In this document: one piece after another, positions 1 to 9,286 of the stretch
Layout: every line of letters begins with the position of its first letter
Numbering within the stretch: the stretch's first letter is position 1
Origin: Alkalihalobacillus deserti
Lineage (GTDB): Bacteria; Bacillota; Bacilli; Bacillales; Bacillaceae_D
Direction: 5' to 3'
Length of the DNA stretch: 64,000 nucleotides
Assembly (NCBI RefSeq): GCF_020734105.1
Contig: NZ_JAJAFR010000001.1
Coordinates: 248,001-312,000 of the forward strand
Position numbers and translations under genes: made by a program
The notes under the pieces: model-generated
The model's input: only the letters and a program-made list of their open reading frames with translations
What the model was told of the DNA's origin: nothing
Databases searched by the model: none

Positions 1-33
1 TATAAATTAAGAAAGCATAAGGAGGGAAAGAAC

Positions 34-302
34 ATGGAAAGGCTATTAAATCGCAGTGTGAATGAGGCGCTTAGATTAGAAGTGATTTACACCAACTTTA
101 GAAATACCGTACAATAATCACTAGAGTATGGGATGCATAATGAGTCAGTCGTGCACCCAGGGGGAAATCGAATTCTATTATTGATACAGATTTAAATTCT
201 GGTACACGCGGTTTAAATGATCGTTCTGGATATGATGAGGAAGAAGAGAGTTTCAAGGGAAAAGGTCGATATAATTATCTAGATTACTTATATAGTTATT
301 AA
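34..302 (+). pseudogene. Degraded small gene, possibly WYL-like
   Basis: An ATG at 34 follows a good ribosome site (aaggaggg) and opens a 27-codon frame that starts MERLLNRSVNEALRLEVIY and stops at 115. This opening resembles the short WYL-like proteins of bacilli (LLxRS...LExIY), but the match is from memory and weak. A second open stretch in another frame runs from about 180 to a stop at 300-302 and is rich in acidic and tyrosine residues. The two pieces could be the ends of one decayed gene. No intact product is expected. Confidence 0.3.
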
Positions 303-309
303 AGATGAA

Positions 310-341
310 GAAAACAACTAGTTTCGAATCTAGTTGTTTCC
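310..341 (-). terminator. Hairpin downstream of proC
   Basis: Near-perfect inverted repeat (arms aaacaactag / ctagttgttt, loop tttcgaat, extended by gaag/cttc) immediately beyond the proC stop codon. On the minus strand it is followed by a short U-containing stretch, so it probably ends the proBAC transcript. The T-tract is weak. Confidence 0.55.
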
Positions 342-356
342 TTCGTTAAAGTACAA

Positions 357-1193
357 TTATTTTTTCGTGTTTGAAAATACCGCTCCTAATTCTTTAGAAC
401 GTGTAATAGCGTTTGTGATTGCGTCTATCATTGCTTCTTGGCTATGTCTTTCTTGTAAAACTTTCATACCTGCTTCTGTCGTTCCATTTGGACTCATAAC
501 CTCTTCATAAAGCTCTTTTGACGTTTTAGTTGTAGTTTGCAGACGTTTCCCAACACCCACTACAGTTTGTGAAATAAATGCACTAGCTTCTTCTTGTGAA
601 AGACCGGCTTTTTCAGCTGCTTTCTCCATCGCTTCAATCAGATAATAAAAATAGGCAGGTCCACTTCCAGCAAGACCAGTTGCTGCATCGAGTTTTTCCT
701 CATTAACTACCACAACAGTCCCAACTGCTGAAAAAAGTTTCTCGACTTCATGCAATTGTTGGTCGTCTGCAAAAGAGCCCTTAGTTATAGCTGTTACAGA
801 TTCACCCACTTTTGCTGATGTGTTAGGCATTGTTCTGATTACACCAGCTTTGTGACCGAGTAAATCTTCAATATAACCAGTAGGAATGCCTGCTAAAACA
901 GAGACAAATAATTGTGTGGGGTTGGTGTTTTGCCTAACATCTTCAATCGCTTCTTTTACAGCTTTAGGTTTCATCGCCAATACGACAATGTCGCCTTCCT
1001 TTACTGCTTCCTCTCGATCACTGTTTGTTCGAATTCCATATTCGACCTCAAGATAGTTTAGCTTTTCTTGGTCACTTAAGTTTGTTGCAATGATTTGATT
1101 AGGTTCGACCACTTGAAGCCTGACAAGACCAGCAATGATCGCTTCAGCCATCGATCCAGCACCTAAAAAAGTAATTGTTTTATTTTTGAGCAA
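357..1193 (-). CDS. proC: Pyrroline-5-carboxylate reductase
   Basis: Last step of proline synthesis: NAD(P)H-dependent reduction of 1-pyrroline-5-carboxylate to L-proline, in the cytosol. The 278-residue protein has the N-terminal Rossmann motif GAGSMA (residues 11-16), the VLAMKP segment typical of the family and the C-terminal dimer/active-site stretch AGSGPAYFYYLIEA. Length is normal. It is the third gene of a minus-strand proB-proA-proC operon, starting 10 bases after proA. The operon leader is a T-box with a proline specifier, so this copy is biosynthetic. In B. subtilis terms it corresponds to proI (yqjO), which also lies next to yqjQ; proC is used here as the general name. Confidence 0.95.
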   Translation of the reverse strand: MLKNKTITFLGAGSMAEAIIAGLVRLQVVEPNQIIATNLSDQEKLNYLEVEYGIRTNSDREEAVKEGDIVVLAMKPKAVKEAIEDVRQNTNPTQLFVSVLAGIPTGYIEDLLGHKAGVIRTMPNTSAKVGESVTAITKGSFADDQQLHEVEKLFSAVGTVVVVNEEKLDAATGLAGSGPAYFYYLIEAMEKAAEKAGLSQEEASAFISQTVVGVGKRLQTTTKTSKELYEEVMSPNGTTEAGMKVLQERHSQEAMIDAITNAITRSKELGAVFSNTKK

Positions 1194-1203
1194 ACTTTCT
1201 CAC

Positions 1204-2451
1204 CTATCCTTTCACCTGTCCCTGACCTTGGACGATGTATTTAGTTGATGTTAATGCTTCAAGCCCCATTGGACCACGAGCGTGAAGCTTCTGTGTGCTA
1301 ATACCAATTTCTGCTCCAAAACCGAATTCAAATCCATCTGTAAAACGAGTAGAAGCATTATGGTATACGGCAGCTGCGTCTACTTTATTTAAAAAGCTTT
1401 CTACATTCCGTGAATCCTCGCTAATAATAGACTCAGAATGCTTTGTTCCATACGTATAAATATGATTAATCGCTTCATCAACAGAACCAACAATTTTTAA
1501 GGCTACTTTCAAATCAAGGAATTCATTTTCCCAGTCAGATTGAGTGGCAGGTTCAATGTGGCTGTCATAAACTCTTGTTTCTTCATCGCCAACAAATGAA
1601 ACGTTTTTCTCTGCAAGTTCTTTTAGAAGATCATTCATATGAAGGGTAGCCCACTCACGGTCAACTAAAATAGTTTCAACGGCATTACAGACGGAGGGGC
1701 GTTGTGTTTTAGCATTTACAGCAATCGAAATCGCCATTTGTTTATCAGCTGTACGATCAATGAAAAGATGGCAATTACCGACACCCGTTTCAAGTACAGG
1801 GACAGAAGCATTTTTAACGACTGATTGGATTAAAGATGCTCCTCCTCTTGGAATGAGGACATCTAAATAGTCGTTTAATGTAAACATGTCTGTTGCTGTT
1901 TCTCGACTTGTATCTTCTATTAATTGAATCGCTTCGACTGGTATCGTTGTTTGTTCGAGAGCACGTTGTACGACCTTAACAAGTGCTGTATTTGAATAAA
2001 TGGCAGATGAACTTCCTCGTAATAAAACGGCATTCCCCGCTTTTAAACATAAGCTAGAAGCATCAATGGTTACATTAGGACGAGCTTCATAAATCATTCC
2101 AATCACACCAAGAGGTACACGGACTTTGCTAATCTCGAGCTTATTTGGACGTGTATCAGTCGATAGCACCTCTCCAACTGGATCTGGTAATAGAGCGACT
2201 TGTCTTAAGCCTTCCGCCATATCGCTTAAGCGGCTTGACGTTAAAGTTAAGCGATCGATCAGTCCTTCATTTGTCCCGTTCTGACGCGCAGTGATGATAT
2301 CTTTTTCATTCTCTTTAAGCAGATAGGCTTCTTCTTTAATCAGTTGTGTGGCAATTAAGTGAAGAGCATCATTTTTCTCTTCACTTAAGACTGTTGAAAG
2401 AATTCGTGCACATTCACTTGCTTTTTTCGCTTTTACGAGTAATTCGCTCAT
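1204..2451 (-). CDS. proA: Glutamate-5-semialdehyde dehydrogenase (gamma-glutamyl phosphate reductase)
   Basis: Reduces gamma-glutamyl phosphate, made by ProB, to glutamate semialdehyde with NADPH. The 415-residue length is exactly usual. The catalytic cysteine lies in QRPSVCNA at residue 255; the [10 protein letters not shown] segment near 120-130 is also characteristic. An upstream in-frame start at 2481 is possible, but the ATG at 2451 has AAGGAG nine bases upstream and begins MSELL as in the family. It overlaps the proB stop by four bases (ATGA), indicating translational coupling. Confidence 0.96.
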   Translation of the reverse strand: MSELLVKAKKASECARILSTVLSEEKNDALHLIATQLIKEEAYLLKENEKDIITARQNGTNEGLIDRLTLTSSRLSDMAEGLRQVALLPDPVGEVLSTDTRPNKLEISKVRVPLGVIGMIYEARPNVTIDASSLCLKAGNAVLLRGSSSAIYSNTALVKVVQRALEQTTIPVEAIQLIEDTSRETATDMFTLNDYLDVLIPRGGASLIQSVVKNASVPVLETGVGNCHLFIDRTADKQMAISIAVNAKTQRPSVCNAVETILVDREWATLHMNDLLKELAEKNVSFVGDEETRVYDSHIEPATQSDWENEFLDLKVALKIVGSVDEAINHIYTYGTKHSESIISEDSRNVESFLNKVDAAAVYHNASTRFTDGFEFGFGAEIGISTQKLHARGPMGLEALTSTKYIVQGQGQVKG

Positions 2452-3569
2452 TTCATTGTCTCCTTTATATTGGGAACCCATTCATTCCGATGGATCACAA
2501 CAGGTTGTTTATATTTTTGTGTTTTATCATTTTCTTGTAGTTGCTCTTGAAGTTTTTTTAGCTCCTGAACGGTGATATTTGTTTTGCCTTTGCCAATAAT
2601 CGAGCCTTTTCGATTGCGAACTTCAATCACATTACCTGCAGTGAATTCTCCATCTATTTTGACAATTCCAACAGGTAATAAACTTTTCCCTCGATATAGA
2701 AGAGCATGTTCAGCACCTTCATCGATAGTAAGACGAGCAGAGCTTGTGGAATGAAGAGCAATCCATTGCTTTGTCTTTTGCATAACGGCTTCATACTGAA
2801 AAGAACCAATATAAGTCCCGTCTCCTTTGCCACTTAATATATCAATAAATGTTTCAGGCTGATCTCCTTTGCCGATAAAGACATTAACCCCAAGTGTGAG
2901 AGCTGTTTGGGCAGCACTTACTTTGGATTTCATTCCTCCTGTACCAACTTTTGAGTTGGAGTCTCCTGCAAGAGCAAGTAAATCTTCTGTTATATATGGA
3001 AGATAGTTTATTTTTTTCGCTAAAGGGTTTGTCTGGGGATTAGCATCATATAGTCCATTAACATCTGTCATGATACAAAGGGTATTAGCGTGAATTAATC
3101 CACTAACAAGAGCTGATAACATATCATTATCACCAAATGTTAATTCCTCAATCGAAGTGGAATCATTTTCATTAATAATAGGTATGGCATTTCTTTTTAG
3201 TAATTCAGTTAATGTCGAATAGGCGTTGCCGTAACGTGTTTCATCAGAAAAGTCTTGTCTTGTTAATAGAAGTTGGGCAGGTGTTAAGTTGTAAATAGAA
3301 AATTGCTCGATATAAGCTTGCATAAGCATGGCTTGCCCGACTGCAGCGGCAGCTTGTTTTCCTGCGATCGTTACAGGACGACTTGGGTAACCAATTGCTT
3401 TAAATCCAGCAGCAACAGCACCAGAAGATATAACAATGACCTCATGACCATCTTGTTTTAGTTTAGCAATTGCTTGAACAAACCGAGTAACTTTATCCAT
3501 ACTTAGAGCACCTTGATTTGTCGTTAATGAACTACTACCAATTTTAACGACTAGCCGTTGTCGATTCAT
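2448..3569 (-). CDS. proB: Glutamate 5-kinase
   Basis: ATP-dependent phosphorylation of glutamate, the first and normally feedback-controlled step of proline synthesis. The 373-residue protein has an N-terminal amino-acid-kinase domain ([11 protein letters not shown] at residues 6-16, [16 protein letters not shown]) and a C-terminal PUA domain (about 280-360). A longer frame reaches 3638, but the ATG at 3569 follows GAGGAGAG and starts at the family position. Its end overlaps proA. It is the first gene after the T-box leader, so expression should rise when uncharged tRNA-Pro accumulates. Confidence 0.96.
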   Translation of the reverse strand: MNRQRLVVKIGSSSLTTNQGALSMDKVTRFVQAIAKLKQDGHEVIVISSGAVAAGFKAIGYPSRPVTIAGKQAAAAVGQAMLMQAYIEQFSIYNLTPAQLLLTRQDFSDETRYGNAYSTLTELLKRNAIPIINENDSTSIEELTFGDNDMLSALVSGLIHANTLCIMTDVNGLYDANPQTNPLAKKINYLPYITEDLLALAGDSNSKVGTGGMKSKVSAAQTALTLGVNVFIGKGDQPETFIDILSGKGDGTYIGSFQYEAVMQKTKQWIALHSTSSARLTIDEGAEHALLYRGKSLLPVGIVKIDGEFTAGNVIEVRNRKGSIIGKGKTNITVQELKKLQEQLQENDKTQKYKQPVVIHRNEWVPNIKETMK

Positions 3570-3649
3570 GTTTTTCTCTCCTCGTTTCTGTAAATAGTTA
3601 GTAAGTGTGTGCCCATAAAGGTGGGGATATCTGGTCAATTTTTATAAAA

Positions 3650-3905
3650 ATAAAAAACTTCTCTGTCCTAGAAAAAGGACGGAGAAGTTTCATCCGCGGT
3701 ACCACCTTTGTTGGCAATAAATGCCCACTCTAACCCGTAACGTGGGGAACGGTCTATTGAACTTAAGAAATCCATTCAACGTGACTAGCTCCAGGGCAGG
3801 TTCAACAACATTAGTGGTGATGACCTTTTCAGCCGGTGAGGTCACTCTCTTTTCACATAATGAATTGTCTAATAATCCCTATCGATGCTTTTTGTATTGT
3901 TTTTT
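3650..3905 (-). promoter_or_regulatory. T-box leader, proline specifier (CCU)
   Basis: On the minus strand the 14-base T-box core AAGGTGGTACCGCG is at 3708-3695. It is followed by a strong terminator hairpin (arms aacttctc-cgtcct / aggac-agagaagtt) and a T-rich run at 3645-3655. Upstream, the specifier region reads GAA-CCT-GCC-CTGGAG, so the codon at 3800-3798 is CCU (proline), placed as in known T-boxes (GAA, codon, then TGGAG). Uncharged tRNA-Pro should stabilise the antiterminator and switch on proBAC. Known T-box architecture plus sequence; tRNA binding itself is inferred. Confidence 0.93.
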
Positions 3906-3907
3906 CT

Positions 3908-3936
3908 ATTATATGAGGGTGAAGGGTTTGAGTCAA
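3908..3936 (-). promoter_or_regulatory. Sigma-A promoter of proBAC
   Basis: Minus-strand TTGACT (3936-3931), 17-base spacer, TATAAT (3913-3908). The predicted start just below 3905 places the whole T-box in the transcript. Confidence 0.85.
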
Positions 3937-4017
3937 CTATCAGTTCCATAAAGGGTAGTGAGAATCGATTATTTCTTGTAGAATTAAAAAAGATAATGGA
4001 GAGATGAGGAGTTTAAT

Positions 4018-4800
4018 ATGAGAAAGACAAAAACAATATGGATAACAGGCGCATCCAGTGGTTTAGGGTGGGATATAGCTCTTGAAGCCGGAAGAAAAGG
4101 CTATAGAACGGTTTTGTTAGCTAGAAACACAAAAAAATTACATCAATTGCAGAATTTAATTGAAGAACTTGGTGGGGAGGTATTTACTTATTCGTTAGAT
4201 GTGAGCGACCCGGAGATGATTACAAAGGTGACAGAGCATGTTATGACTGAAGTAGGACAAATTGACGTCCTAATTAATAATGCCGGTTTCGGTGTTTTTG
4301 AAAGAGTAGAGTCGACCAATATCAAAACAGTTGAAGAAATGTTTGCGGTTAATGTGATCGGTTTAATTGCGTTAACGAAACAAGTACTTCCTTATCTAAT
4401 AAAGCAAAATAGTGGACATATCATTAATATCGCCTCACAGGCTGGTAAGTTGTCAACGCCTAAATCTAGTGTTTATGCAGCAACTAAGCACGCTGTATTA
4501 GGTTTTACAAACGGCCTTAGGCTTGAATTACTTGATCAAAATGTTCATGTTAGTGCAGTCAACCCTGGTCCTATTAAAACTGCTTTTTTTGAAAGAGCTG
4601 ATCAAGAAGGAACGTATGTGAAGAATGTTGAAAGATGGATGTTGGATTCTAAAGAAGTCGCCAAAGCGACTATTCGTTTAATCGAAAAACCAAAGCGTGA
4701 GCTCAATTTACCGAAATGGATGAATATGGGGGCGACCCTGTATCAACTTATGCCCGGAGTGGTAGAGAAAATAGCAGGGAAGAAATTCAATCAAAAATAA
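4018..4800 (+). CDS. yqjQ: Short-chain dehydrogenase/reductase, YqjQ-like
   Basis: Classical SDR of 260 residues. NAD(P)-binding motif TGASSGLG (10-17), NNAG motif, active-site serine in NIASQAGK and the YAATK catalytic tyrosine-lysine pair are all present. Substrate unknown. Placement beside the proline reductase gene matches B. subtilis, where yqjQ lies near proI, and that synteny is the main reason for the symbol. The ATG at 4018 follows a GAGGAG site. It is transcribed divergently from the proBAC T-box operon. Confidence 0.8.
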   Translation: MRKTKTIWITGASSGLGWDIALEAGRKGYRTVLLARNTKKLHQLQNLIEELGGEVFTYSLDVSDPEMITKVTEHVMTEVGQIDVLINNAGFGVFERVESTNIKTVEEMFAVNVIGLIALTKQVLPYLIKQNSGHIINIASQAGKLSTPKSSVYAATKHAVLGFTNGLRLELLDQNVHVSAVNPGPIKTAFFERADQEGTYVKNVERWMLDSKEVAKATIRLIEKPKRELNLPKWMNMGATLYQLMPGVVEKIAGKKFNQK

Positions 4801-4867
4801 AGGCTAGGAAACGGTCTTTTACAGGTAGGTAACTAGAGAAAACCAGGGGATTTAACAGGGGGTTATT

Positions 4868-5074
4868 ATGAAAAATCGTTATCATTGTTGTGCAACATGC
4901 CGCCATTTTTCTGCGAAAAGGAAGGAGGGGAGTGGCATGGTTTACCACTGTATGCGATTAGGTTTTGAAACGAAAACAAGCTATACCTTTAATTGTTGGG
5001 ACCCAAAAGATCAGATCAAACAGCTGATGGAAAAAGAAGGCTATTCATCGTCTTGGCCGGTGAAAAAAGAATAG
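4868..5074 (+). CDS. Small cysteine-rich protein, probably zinc-binding
   Basis: 68 residues with an early CCATC, a further Cys in YHCMR and another in FNCW, a spacing that suggests a small zinc ribbon. The start has a GGGGG site upstream. Function unknown. Its last 34 bases overlap the end of a convergent small gene on the other strand. It follows the SDR by 67 bases and may share its transcript. Confidence 0.65.
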   Translation: MKNRYHCCATCRHFSAKRKEGSGMVYHCMRLGFETKTSYTFNCWDPKDQIKQLMEKEGYSSSWPVKKE

Positions 5075-5247
5075 ACAGTATCATGGATGATGTCTCTCAA
5101 GTCCATTTGTTTGTGTTCAGTTATCCTTTTTAAAATTCTTTGAACAAGTTCATGTTCTTCTGTCTCAGTTAAGGGGAGGCAGAATTCTTGATCTGTATAA
5201 GTTTTAGCAACAGCTTTAATTTGTTTTGATATTAAATTAGTATCCAT
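5041..5247 (-). CDS. YqzH-like small protein
   Basis: 68 residues. The pattern of an N-terminal helix, then LPLTETEEHELVQRIL and a C-terminal DIIHDTVYSFFTG fits my memory of the YqzH-like family of bacilli (about 70 residues, function unknown). A GTG at 5256 is in frame but lies inside the ribosome site AGGTGAG; the ATG at 5247 is the better start. The gene ends inside the convergent cysteine-rich gene (34 bases shared). Confidence 0.65.
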   Translation of the reverse strand: MDTNLISKQIKAVAKTYTDQEFCLPLTETEEHELVQRILKRITEHKQMDLRDIIHDTVYSFFTGQDDE

Positions 5248-5417
5248 AATTCTCACCTTTTATAGAGAGTTTTTATTAAGTATAGTAGCTAATGAGGGAA
5301 TGGTAAACAATTTGACTTAAATCAGGAATCATTTTACAATCAATCTTGTAATAATCTAATAGCCTAAAACTCTATATACTAATAGAGAGTGGACTTTTCT
5401 AGAGAAATCTATTTTCA

Positions 5418-5450
5418 CCACACGTGACTTTAAAACGTGTGGCTTTTTTA
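5418..5450 (+). terminator. Terminator-like hairpin ahead of the EamA gene
   Basis: Arms ccacacgt / acgtgtgg with a 9-base loop, followed by CTTTTTTA. It stands only 6 bases before the AAGGAGTG site of the broken EamA gene. It may end a short leader RNA (attenuator) rather than an upstream gene, because the preceding gene runs the other way. Confidence 0.6.
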
Positions 5451-5473
5451 TTTGGAAAAAGGAGTGAATGTAA

Positions 5474-6383
5474 ATGCAGACATGGCAATACGCGGCCCTG
5501 GTCTTTTTAGCTGGATGCTGTTTTGGTATTTTAAAAGGGTACCAACTATAAACTGTCCTCCTGTTACTTCTGCAAGTGAAAACCCTGCCTGATATGCAAG
5601 CTTGACAAAAGTAGAAAGATTGGGATGCTGGCTTTATTTTCAAAACCGAAAAAACTACCTTTAGGGCAAATCGTTCGTTTATTGGTTGCTGGAATCCCCA
5701 TGGGGTTAACAGGTATTTTCTATTACCAATCTTTGCAATGGTTGGACGCCTCTTTAGCGATCATTTTCTTATTTCAATTTATATGGATTGGTTCCCTAAT
5801 GGAGTGGATATGGGAAAGGAATAGGCCGTCAAAACTGAAACTATTTTCGATAACGGTATTACTGGTTGGCTCTGCTTTTGCAGCAGGAATTTCCACACAA
5901 GGAGCAAGTAACTTCTCTATTTATGGCGCAGTTTGGGCAAGTTCTGCTGCCGTTATGTTTGCTACATTCATCTATGTAAGTGGAACTGTCGGAAAAAAAG
6001 TGCCGCCGGTTCAAAGAAGTGCATGGTTCTCAGTCGGAGGACTTCTTTCTGTTTTGATTTTGTTTCCGCCAATCTTCTTGACACAGATCCCGCTACTAAT
6101 TGAGCTTTCGCCTTATGTTCTGGTTCTTGGTTTTTTCGGTGTTGCATTACCACCATTGTTATTTTCAATTGGAATGCCACATGTAGGAGCTGGTCTTGGA
6201 ACGATTTTGTCATCATCTGAGTTACCGGTTGCGGTCGTTCTTTCCACCCTTGTTTTAGGTGAGCCTGTTAGTTGGTCACAATGGATGGGAGTGGTGATTA
6301 TTTTAGTGGGGATTGCCATTGGAAATAAAAAAAAGAAACAGATAAGCAATACGAATGTTCATACATCTAGTCTGTCCACGTAA
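5474..6383 (+). pseudogene. EamA/DMT-family permease broken by a small internal inversion
   Basis: Drug/metabolite-transporter superfamily membrane protein, with two EamA halves and about ten helices. The start at 5474 (RBS AAGGAGTG) encodes MQTWQYAALVFLAGCCFGIL, the first helix. It then runs into a stop at 5549. The long downstream frame from 5625 continues the family pattern (LGQIVRLLVAGIPMGLTG onward). The missing link lies between them in reverse orientation: the complement of 5541-5615 translates without stops as STFVKLAYQAGFSLAEVTGG followed by QFIVG, exactly the expected loop and second helix. Besides the flip, a net one-base frame change remains between the flanks (5474 and 5625 are in different frames). 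The gene is therefore non-functional unless an internal start gives a truncated protein. Confidence 0.85.
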
Positions 6384-6416
6384 AAAAAGGGTAGGAGTTA
6401 TTTAATCTCTCCTGCC
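6381..6416 (-). terminator. Terminator of the PPK2 locus
   Basis: On the minus strand GGCAGGAG pairs with CTCCTACC and is followed by CTTTTTTT. It overlaps the end of the PPK2 frame at 6398. Confidence 0.65.
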
Positions 6417-7118
6417 TTCTTCTCAAATTCCTCAATAATCGTTTCTAACACTTTAATTCGAGCTGATTGTTTATCATTGCTATTAATGATATGCCATTTA
6501 GCCCATATTGAATTGGTTTGCTTAATCATTACCTTGATTGCTTCTGCATATTGATCCCACTTTTCGCGATTTCTCCAATCTTCATCAGTGAGTTTCCAAC
6601 TTTTTAAAGGGTTAGTTTCTCGTGCTTTGAAACGTTTCAGTTGTTCGTCTTTTGATATATCCAACCAAAATTTAATAATGATATGACCATCATCGACAAG
6701 CATTTTTTCGGTATGATTAATCTCATCATCTGCTCGCGTCCATTCGGCTACTGTTGCAAATCCTTCTACTCGCTCGACAAGAACACGCCCGTACCAAGAG
6801 CGGTCAAATATGCTAATCTCCCCTTTTTTAGGTAAGACCTTCCAAAAGCGTCTAAATATAGTGATAATTTAATTCGTGTTCATCTGGAGCTCTAATGCCA
6901 TAAACAGAGTACCCTCGTGGGTCAAGTCGTTCTGTTATTCGTTTAATGGCACTACCTTTACCAGCTGCGTCCCACCCCTCAAAAATAAGAATAACGGGAA
7001 TATTTTGTTCATACAATTCTCTTTGGAGACGTATTAATTGTAATTGCTTCTTTTTTAATGATTTTTTATAATGCTTTTTTGAAGTGAAATGTGGCATTTC
7101 ATCATTTGACTGAAACAT
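6398..7118 (-). pseudogene. Polyphosphate kinase 2 family protein, frameshifted
   Basis: PPK2 enzymes move phosphate between polyphosphate and nucleotides. The N-terminal part (from 7118) shows the Walker A FEGWDAAGKGSA (46-57) and the RAPDEHELNYHY segment, then hits a TAG. One base is extra near 6851-6860: removing one A or T restores the frame into RFWKVLPKKGEISIFDRSWY and on through GRVLVERVEGF to the intact C-terminus. The reconstituted protein is about 239 residues. The lid/Walker B motif FDRSWYGR is intact, so a single indel is the only lesion. It could be a recent mutation or a sequencing error. Confidence 0.85.
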
Positions 7119-7371
7119 GACATTGCTCCTTTCAGCATGAATGTTTATTCTTTAGTTTTTACGATTGCAGAAATAATGTGTCACCTACTTAGTTTGAATA
7201 AATTGAATAGTTGATACAAATAATCACAACTGCCTAGTTACTGAATAGGATAGTTTATGGGTATAGAGCCTGCATGGGGCGATTGAGAAAGTAGAGGACT
7301 GAGTTGAGTTGATCCTATTTTATCATACTTAACTCTTGTGGAAAAATTTCCCAAAAGGGGCTGATGAATAC

Positions 7372-9219
7372 ATGTGTGGAATTACAGGGTGGATTGATTG
7401 GCGGCGAGATTTAAGAAAAGAAGAGAATCAAGTGAAAAAAATGGCAGAGACGCTTAATCATCGTGGGCCAGATGATCTAAATGTATGGACGACAACACAT
7501 GCTGCTTTTGGTCATGCACGTTTAGTTGTCGTTGATCCAGAAAATGGGATTCAACCAATGAGTCGTACTTATAAAGGTAAAACGTATACGGTTGTCTATA
7601 ACGGCGAGCTTTATAACACCGAGGAGATTCGAAAAGAACTTCTAGTACGTGGCCACGATTTTAAAGGTCACTCAGATACAGAAGTACTATTAAAGTCTTA
7701 TATTGAATGGGGGTATCAAGCGCTTGAGAAGTTCAACGGCATTTTTGCTTTTGCGATCTGGAACGATAAAGATGAAGACCTGTTTATGGCGCGTGATCGT
7801 TTAGGTGTGAAGCCATTATTTTATACGGTTCGTAACGGCTGTTTGCTTTTTGGATCTGAGCTCAAGGCTTTATTAGCACACCGAGATATTGAACCGATTG
7901 TAAAAACAGAAGGCCTTGCTGAGATTATGGGCTTAGCTCCATCACGTACTCCAGGTCATGGAGTTTATGATGACATTCAAGAATTAAGACCTGCCCATAT
8001 GTTAATTTATGATCGGAATGGGGCAAAAATTAGTCGCTATTGGACATTGAAAAGCAAAAAGCATGATCAATCAGTTGACGAAACAGCAGAGAATGTGCGC
8101 TATTTGTTAGGGGACGCTGTAGAACGTCAGCTATTTGCCGATGTTCCTGTTGGGATGTTCTTGTCTGGTGGGGTTGATTCAAGTGCGCTAACAGCATTTG
8201 CGGCTAAGGTTTATCAAAAACAAGGGAAAGGCTCAATTAAAAGCTATTCAATAGATTACGACGAAAACGATAGGTACTTTAAAGCAAATGATTTCCAACC
8301 AAACTCGGATTCGCCTTGGGTGAAAGTGGTTTCCGATGCGCTTGGCACCGAACATCATAACAAAGTCATCTCGATCGATGAACTCGCTAATCGTTTAAAA
8401 GAAGCTGTTGATGTACGCGACTTACCTGGAATGGCGGATATTGATTCATCTTTACTTTGGTTTAGTCATGAGATCAAGCAGGATGTGACGGTTGGTTTAT
8501 CAGGTGAGTGTGCTGATGAAATTTTCGGAGGATATCCTTGGTTTCATAAACCAGAAATTATGAATTTTGATGGATTTCCTTGGATGCGTTCCATTGCTGA
8601 ACGTGAAAACCTTTTAAATGATAAATGGAAACAAAAATTAAATTTGAAACAATATGTGTATGATCGATATAAAGAGACGATTGCGGAGACACCGCGTTTT
8701 GATGGAGACACTCCTGAAGAAGCAAGGAGAAGAGAGATCTCTTACTTAAATATTATTTGGTTTATGACCAATCTTTTAGATCGTAAGGATCGAATGAGTA
8801 TGGGAGCTAGTCTTGAAGTACGTGTGCCTTTTTCAGACCATCGTCTTGTTGAATATGTATGGAATATCCCATGGGAAATGAAGCAACTAGATGGACGCGA
8901 AAAAGGAATTCTGCGAAAAGCATTGGAAGGACTTTTACCGGATGACGTTCTTTACCGAAAAAAGAGTCCTTACCCGAAAACACATCATCCTAAGTATAAG
9001 GAGGCTGTTCAAAAAGGAATGCAAGACGTTCTTGCTCAAAAGGATGCACCTATTTTTGAGTTTATCAACAAAGATGTGTTAAAGGAACTGGCAGAATCAG
9101 GTGGGCTTCCAACAGGTCAGCCGTATTTTGGTCAATTAATGGCTGGACCACAGCTACTAGCTCATTTCATTCAAATGGATTACTGGTTAACGAAGTATAA
9201 TGTGACAATTAAAGAGTAG
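7372..9219 (+). CDS. asnO: Asparagine synthase (glutamine-hydrolysing), AsnO type
   Basis: Makes asparagine from aspartate, ATP and glutamine-derived ammonia. The start at 7372 gives MCGITG with the catalytic Cys2 of the class II glutaminase domain; an upstream frame extension would bury it. The synthetase domain carries the PPi loop SGGVDSS (265-271). At 615 residues it matches the length of B. subtilis AsnO (YisO), the sporulation-linked paralogue, better than AsnB or AsnH; the paralogue assignment rests on length. AAGGGG is the likely ribosome site. An inverted repeat (7301-7334) lies just upstream. A clear terminator follows. Confidence 0.88.
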   Translation: MCGITGWIDWRRDLRKEENQVKKMAETLNHRGPDDLNVWTTTHAAFGHARLVVVDPENGIQPMSRTYKGKTYTVVYNGELYNTEEIRKELLVRGHDFKGHSDTEVLLKSYIEWGYQALEKFNGIFAFAIWNDKDEDLFMARDRLGVKPLFYTVRNGCLLFGSELKALLAHRDIEPIVKTEGLAEIMGLAPSRTPGHGVYDDIQELRPAHMLIYDRNGAKISRYWTLKSKKHDQSVDETAENVRYLLGDAVERQLFADVPVGMFLSGGVDSSALTAFAAKVYQKQGKGSIKSYSIDYDENDRYFKANDFQPNSDSPWVKVVSDALGTEHHNKVISIDELANRLKEAVDVRDLPGMADIDSSLLWFSHEIKQDVTVGLSGECADEIFGGYPWFHKPEIMNFDGFPWMRSIAERENLLNDKWKQKLNLKQYVYDRYKETIAETPRFDGDTPEEARRREISYLNIIWFMTNLLDRKDRMSMGASLEVRVPFSDHRLVEYVWNIPWEMKQLDGREKGILRKALEGLLPDDVLYRKKSPYPKTHHPKYKEAVQKGMQDVLAQKDAPIFEFINKDVLKELAESGGLPTGQPYFGQLMAGPQLLAHFIQMDYWLTKYNVTIKE

Positions 9220-9224
9220 AGCGA

Positions 9225-9254
9225 GGAACCGACTAATTTCGTCGGTTCTTTTTC
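9225..9254 (+). terminator. Terminator of asnO
   Basis: Arms gaaccgac / gtcggttc, followed by TTTTTC. Confidence 0.85.
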
Positions 9255-9286
9255 TTTGAAACATTTATTTACTCGAAATTCTTATA

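Noticed and set aside
3721-3951. Plus-strand 76-codon frame
   Set aside because: It lies entirely in the antisense of the proBAC T-box leader and promoter and has no ribosome site.
5534-5620. Recombinase-type invertible switch in the EamA gene
   Set aside because: I could not find flanking inverted repeats of useful length, so a site-specific inversion system is not supported, although it is not excluded.
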